Assembly: GCF_000348985.1 (NCBI RefSeq)
Contig: NC_035929.1
Coordinates: 620,001 to 684,000, forward strand
DNA from: Huiozyma naganishii CBS 8797
Lineage: Eukaryota; Ascomycota; Saccharomycetes; Saccharomycetales; Saccharomycetaceae
DNA length: 64,000 nt
Direction of reading: 5' to 3'
A program made the translations under genes and the position numbers. Positions 63,377 to 64,000 of this stretch are shown piece after piece (the first letter of the stretch is position 1; each line of letters opens with the position of its first letter). A model generated the notes under the pieces. It did no database searches. It saw nothing but the letters and a program-made list of their open reading frames with translations, and had not been told where the DNA came from.

Positions 63377-64000
63377 TCAGTTCTCCGGGTCTAGGATGAA
63401 ATCACAGAAATACTTGAACGCTCCGTAGGCCTCCCTGCCGACAGGCTCGATGTACTTTGGTGGGAGCAGGAACCCGTGGTTCCCAGTGTCTCTCAGTTTG
63501 ATCTGGAAGGCCCAGTGTGCACGGTTGTGGTACATGAAATCCAGGGCGGACCCAGAGCCAAGCCCAGGTGTCAAATCGGAACCCCTGTCTTTGCACGCGG
63601 GCAACACGTCGTAATGTTTCCCGGAAACGGCACGGATGGCCTTCGAAAGCCCGAATGACAGCTCCATCAGATTCTCCAGGTCGCGAGGGACAGATTCACA
63701 GGAATACGCATATGGGTACAGGATCTCTTGGGAGTAAGAGTGCAGGTCTAAGAACCCGTATATCTTGTAGTCGCGCTTCACGTGGTACAGGTACTCCGAC
63801 CACAGCCGTGCTTCTACGGCTTCGAAGGGTACCTCGCCCGCGTAGTTCTCGTTGCAGGGGAAGTCATCGCTCGAGGACCACTCGTACCCGAAAGATCTGT
63901 CGATGTCGATACCGCGACACGAACTTAAATACGTCTCTTGCCGGTTCTTCCTCCACAACCGATCGGATGTCCACGTGTAATTGTACCCGTCTGGGTTGAA
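63377..64000 (-). CDS. ECM14: Ecm14, M14 metallocarboxypeptidase-like pseudoenzyme (5' end outside window)
   Basis: The frame is open to the window edge (207 residues plus stop visible). It starts inside the M14 domain at FNPDGYNYTW and DRLWRKNR, followed by DIDRSFGYEW, DLHSYSQEILYPYAY (His zinc ligand) and IKLRDTGNHGFLLP. In active carboxypeptidases the last motif is FELRDTG, with the catalytic glutamate; here that residue is lysine (AAA at 63497-63499), and the substrate-binding Asn of NR(N)F is Asp. S. cerevisiae Ecm14 is known as an inactive, cell-wall-related member of the family, so this loss fits the orthologue rather than decay. Orthologue of YHR132C. Confidence 0.9.
   Translation of the reverse strand, partial: FNPDGYNYTWTSDRLWRKNRQETYLSSCRGIDIDRSFGYEWSSSDDFPCNENYAGEVPFEAVEARLWSEYLYHVKRDYKIYGFLDLHSYSQEILYPYAYSCESVPRDLENLMELSFGLSKAIRAVSGKHYDVLPACKDRGSDLTPGLGSGSALDFMYHNRAHWAFQIKLRDTGNHGFLLPPKYIEPVGREAYGAFKYFCDFILDPEN

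Overview
This is nuclear DNA from a budding yeast of the family Saccharomycetaceae. The window is densely packed with single-exon genes. Three genes (RPS7, EPT1, LSM7) carry one short 5' intron each, with GTATGT or GTACGT donors and perfect TACTAAC branch points, and CTG reads as leucine. Base composition is fairly GC-rich for this family but uneven: 60-base samples range from 37% to 78% G+C. Gene content and order match S. cerevisiae blocks recalled from memory: YOR094W-YOR115C, then YHR114W-YHR132C, with four genes (YAF9, FYV6, ALF1, LSM7) that S. cerevisiae keeps on the sister chromosome XIV track. Genes that a pre-duplication genome should hold here (for example POL1 and MET4 between RAS and LEU4/9) are absent. 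I therefore infer a post-whole-genome-duplication species that sorted its duplicates differently from S. cerevisiae. A relatively GC-rich Kazachstania/Huiozyma (naganishii-like) would fit, but that name is a guess.

Layout. 1-437: possible 3' end of an unrecognised gene. 438-13769: ARF3, RKI1, RPS7, a YOR097C-like membrane protein, NUP1, KTR1, CRC1, RAS1/2 and PIN2. 13977-22531: VAM3, RGS2, LEU4/9 and INP52/53. 22675-32059: YAF9, TFC7, a Maf-like pyrophosphatase (YOR111W), CEX1, AZF1 and TRS33. 32236-47631: BZZ1, DMA1/2, COX23, TOM70/71, ORC6, SET1 and MSH1. 47937-58371: CIA2, EPT1, NDT80, FYV6, a YHR127W homologue, ALF1, LSM7 and FUR1. 58598-64000: ARP1, a PH-domain protein (YHR131C/YNL144C) and the 3' part of ECM14. 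I found no tRNA, transposon, centromere or CRISPR.

These are housekeeping genes with no operon logic. They cover trafficking (ARF3, VAM3, INP52/53, TRS33, PIN2), nuclear pore and tRNA export (NUP1, CEX1), chromatin and transcription (YAF9, SET1, TFC7, AZF1, NDT80), mitochondria (CRC1, TOM70/71, COX23, MSH1) and metabolism (RKI1, LEU4/9, FUR1, EPT1). Several divergent pairs share short promoters (YAF9/TFC7, TRS33/BZZ1, ORC6/SET1, ALF1/LSM7).

I do not see an obviously new multi-gene system. The most unusual signals are non-coding: seven perfect Tbf1-type TTAGGGYT motifs within 140 bp, overlapping a 47-bp tandem repeat between DMA1/2 and COX23; an almost pure C4-C6-C7-C8 tract (G-quadruplex on the other strand) upstream of the YHR127W homologue; exact PAC+RRPE modules upstream of EPT1 and FUR1; and a GC-rich, hairpin-prone island upstream of RPS7. 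Protein-level oddities are an NDT80 with a basic AT-hook-like N-terminus, a PIN2 lacking the prion-like tail, a TFC7 that lost a catalytic histidine, and an RRM-like fold in the YHR127W homologue.
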